NCBI GenBank assembly: GCA_028290165.1
Contig: JAQGKJ010000022.1
Span: 1 to 6,601 of the forward strand
DNA from: Bradyrhizobium sp.
GTDB lineage: Bacteria; Pseudomonadota; Alphaproteobacteria; Rhizobiales; Xanthobacteraceae
Length of the DNA: 6,601 nt
Reading direction: 5' to 3'
Shown here: piece after piece, positions 6,261 through 6,601 of the stretch
Layout: every line of letters begins with the position of its first letter
How positions within the stretch are numbered: the stretch's first letter is position 1
Translations under genes and position numbers: made by a program
The notes under the pieces: model-generated
The model's database searches: none
What the model was told of the DNA's origin: nothing
The model's input: only the letters and a program-made list of their open reading frames with translations

Positions 6261-6274
6261 CGCGGCGTACTGGA
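6261..6274. repeat. Fragment of the intergenic repeat family
   Basis: These 14 bases, CGCGGCGTACTGGA, are the exact reverse complement of 2665-2678 in the paired-hairpin element. The hairpin arm that should follow is absent, so this looks like a truncated or decayed half copy. It lies in the 196-bp gap after the M48 gene, where no gene was found. Confidence 0.5.
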
Positions 6275-6304
6275 CAGCACTGGTTCGCCCGATCCCCGTT
6301 CACG

Positions 6305-6318
6305 AATCCGGCCGGATT
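6305..6318. promoter_or_regulatory. Perfect 14-bp palindrome upstream of the P-loop ATPase gene
   Basis: AATCCGGCCGGATT is fully self-complementary with no spacer, 113 nt before the ATG at 6432. A spacer-free dyad cannot form a normal hairpin loop, so a protein-binding site is more likely than a terminator. A second short dyad, GAATTGAATTC, lies at 6339-6349. No regulator can be named. Confidence 0.35.
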
Positions 6319-6420
6319 ATCCCTGACGGCCGTCTACTGAATTGAATTCTCCCTTGTTTCTGCCATGTTCGCGCCCTAAGCAGGGATGGGGACGTTCCGG
6401 TCGCGTAAACTTGGAGCTGT

Positions 6421-6428
6421 AAGGGGAG
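6421..6428 (+). promoter_or_regulatory. Ribosome binding site of the terminal ATPase gene
   Basis: The purine run AAGGGGAG lies 3 nt before ATG 6432; its AAGG part lies 7 nt before. It supports that start for a gene that otherwise runs off the window. Confidence 0.65.
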
Positions 6429-6431
6429 TTC

Positions 6432-6601
6432 ATGGCGAAGCCAGTAGTGATTGTGGTAGGCGCTGACAAGGGCGGGGTCGGCAAGACCACGGTGTCGCGC
6501 ACCTTGCTGGATTATTTCAGCGCCAACAACGTACCCACCCGCGCCTTCGATACCGAATCCCCGCGCGGCACGCTGAAACGGTTCCATCCTGAGCTCACCG
6601 A
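6432..6601 (+). CDS. ParA/MinD-type P-loop ATPase (3'-truncated by window edge)
   Basis: Fifty-six codons are visible before the window ends. The start has an ATG with a purine-rich ribosome binding site and a hydrophobic strand VVIVVG (5-10). It leads into the deviant Walker A KGGVGKTT (13-20), with the signature lysine K13 and the P-loop lysine K18. This marks a SIMIBI-class ATPase of the ParA/MinD/Mrp group, cytosolic enzymes that dimerise on ATP. FDTESPRGTLKRF (39-51) stands where ParA proteins usually have a strand ending in DxDPQ, and TVSRTLLDYF replaces the common NLAxxLA helix. So it is an atypical member, perhaps closer to mobilisation- or partition-linked relatives. With only the N-terminus visible I assign no specific function. 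It is not obviously linked to the lemA-protease pair. Confidence 0.85.
   Translation, partial: MAKPVVIVVGADKGGVGKTTVSRTLLDYFSANNVPTRAFDTESPRGTLKRFHPELT

Overview
The window is GC-rich, densely coded DNA in which every supported gene lies on the + strand. Gene content, protein style and a hairpin repeat with a CGCGAA(A/G)GCGG core suggest an alphaproteobacterium of the Bradyrhizobium/Rhodopseudomonas group (Nitrobacteraceae). This assignment rests on remembered family features, not on a search.

Layout. Bases 1-2610 hold the C-terminal three quarters of the chromosome-organising ATPase SMC; its N-terminus lies upstream of the window. A 101-bp paired-hairpin intergenic repeat (2640-2740) follows and abuts an Rsm22-family gene (2749-3741), a SAM-fold protein of small-ribosomal-subunit assembly that carries a four-cysteine set. 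Next is a small secreted COG4315-type protein (3815-4195), preceded by a possible EcfG-type stress promoter and followed by a large hairpin that may be a terminator. After a structured 235-bp gap come lemA (4431-4991) and, 32 bp later, a membrane M48 metalloprotease (5024-6235). The protease has an 18-serine run between transmembrane segments and a Pro-rich tail with three GPW motifs. A 196-bp gap holds a fragment of the same intergenic repeat family and a perfect 14-bp palindrome. The window ends in the first 56 codons of a ParA/MinD-type P-loop ATPase (6432 to the edge).

How the genes fit together. lemA and the M48 protease are the one clear functional pair: adjacent, same strand and a recurrent partnership across bacteria, pointing to an inner-membrane protein quality-control module. 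SMC and the terminal P-loop ATPase could both relate to chromosome or partition functions, but they are separated by unrelated genes and no link is shown. The Rsm22 and COG4315 genes look like independent units.

No defence system, insertion sequence, CRISPR array, tRNA or rRNA was seen. The window looks like ordinary core-genome sequence. Its most notable points are the repeat whose two hairpins differ by compensatory changes, the Rsm22 cysteine pattern, the polyserine loop in the protease and the regulatory-looking inverted repeats.
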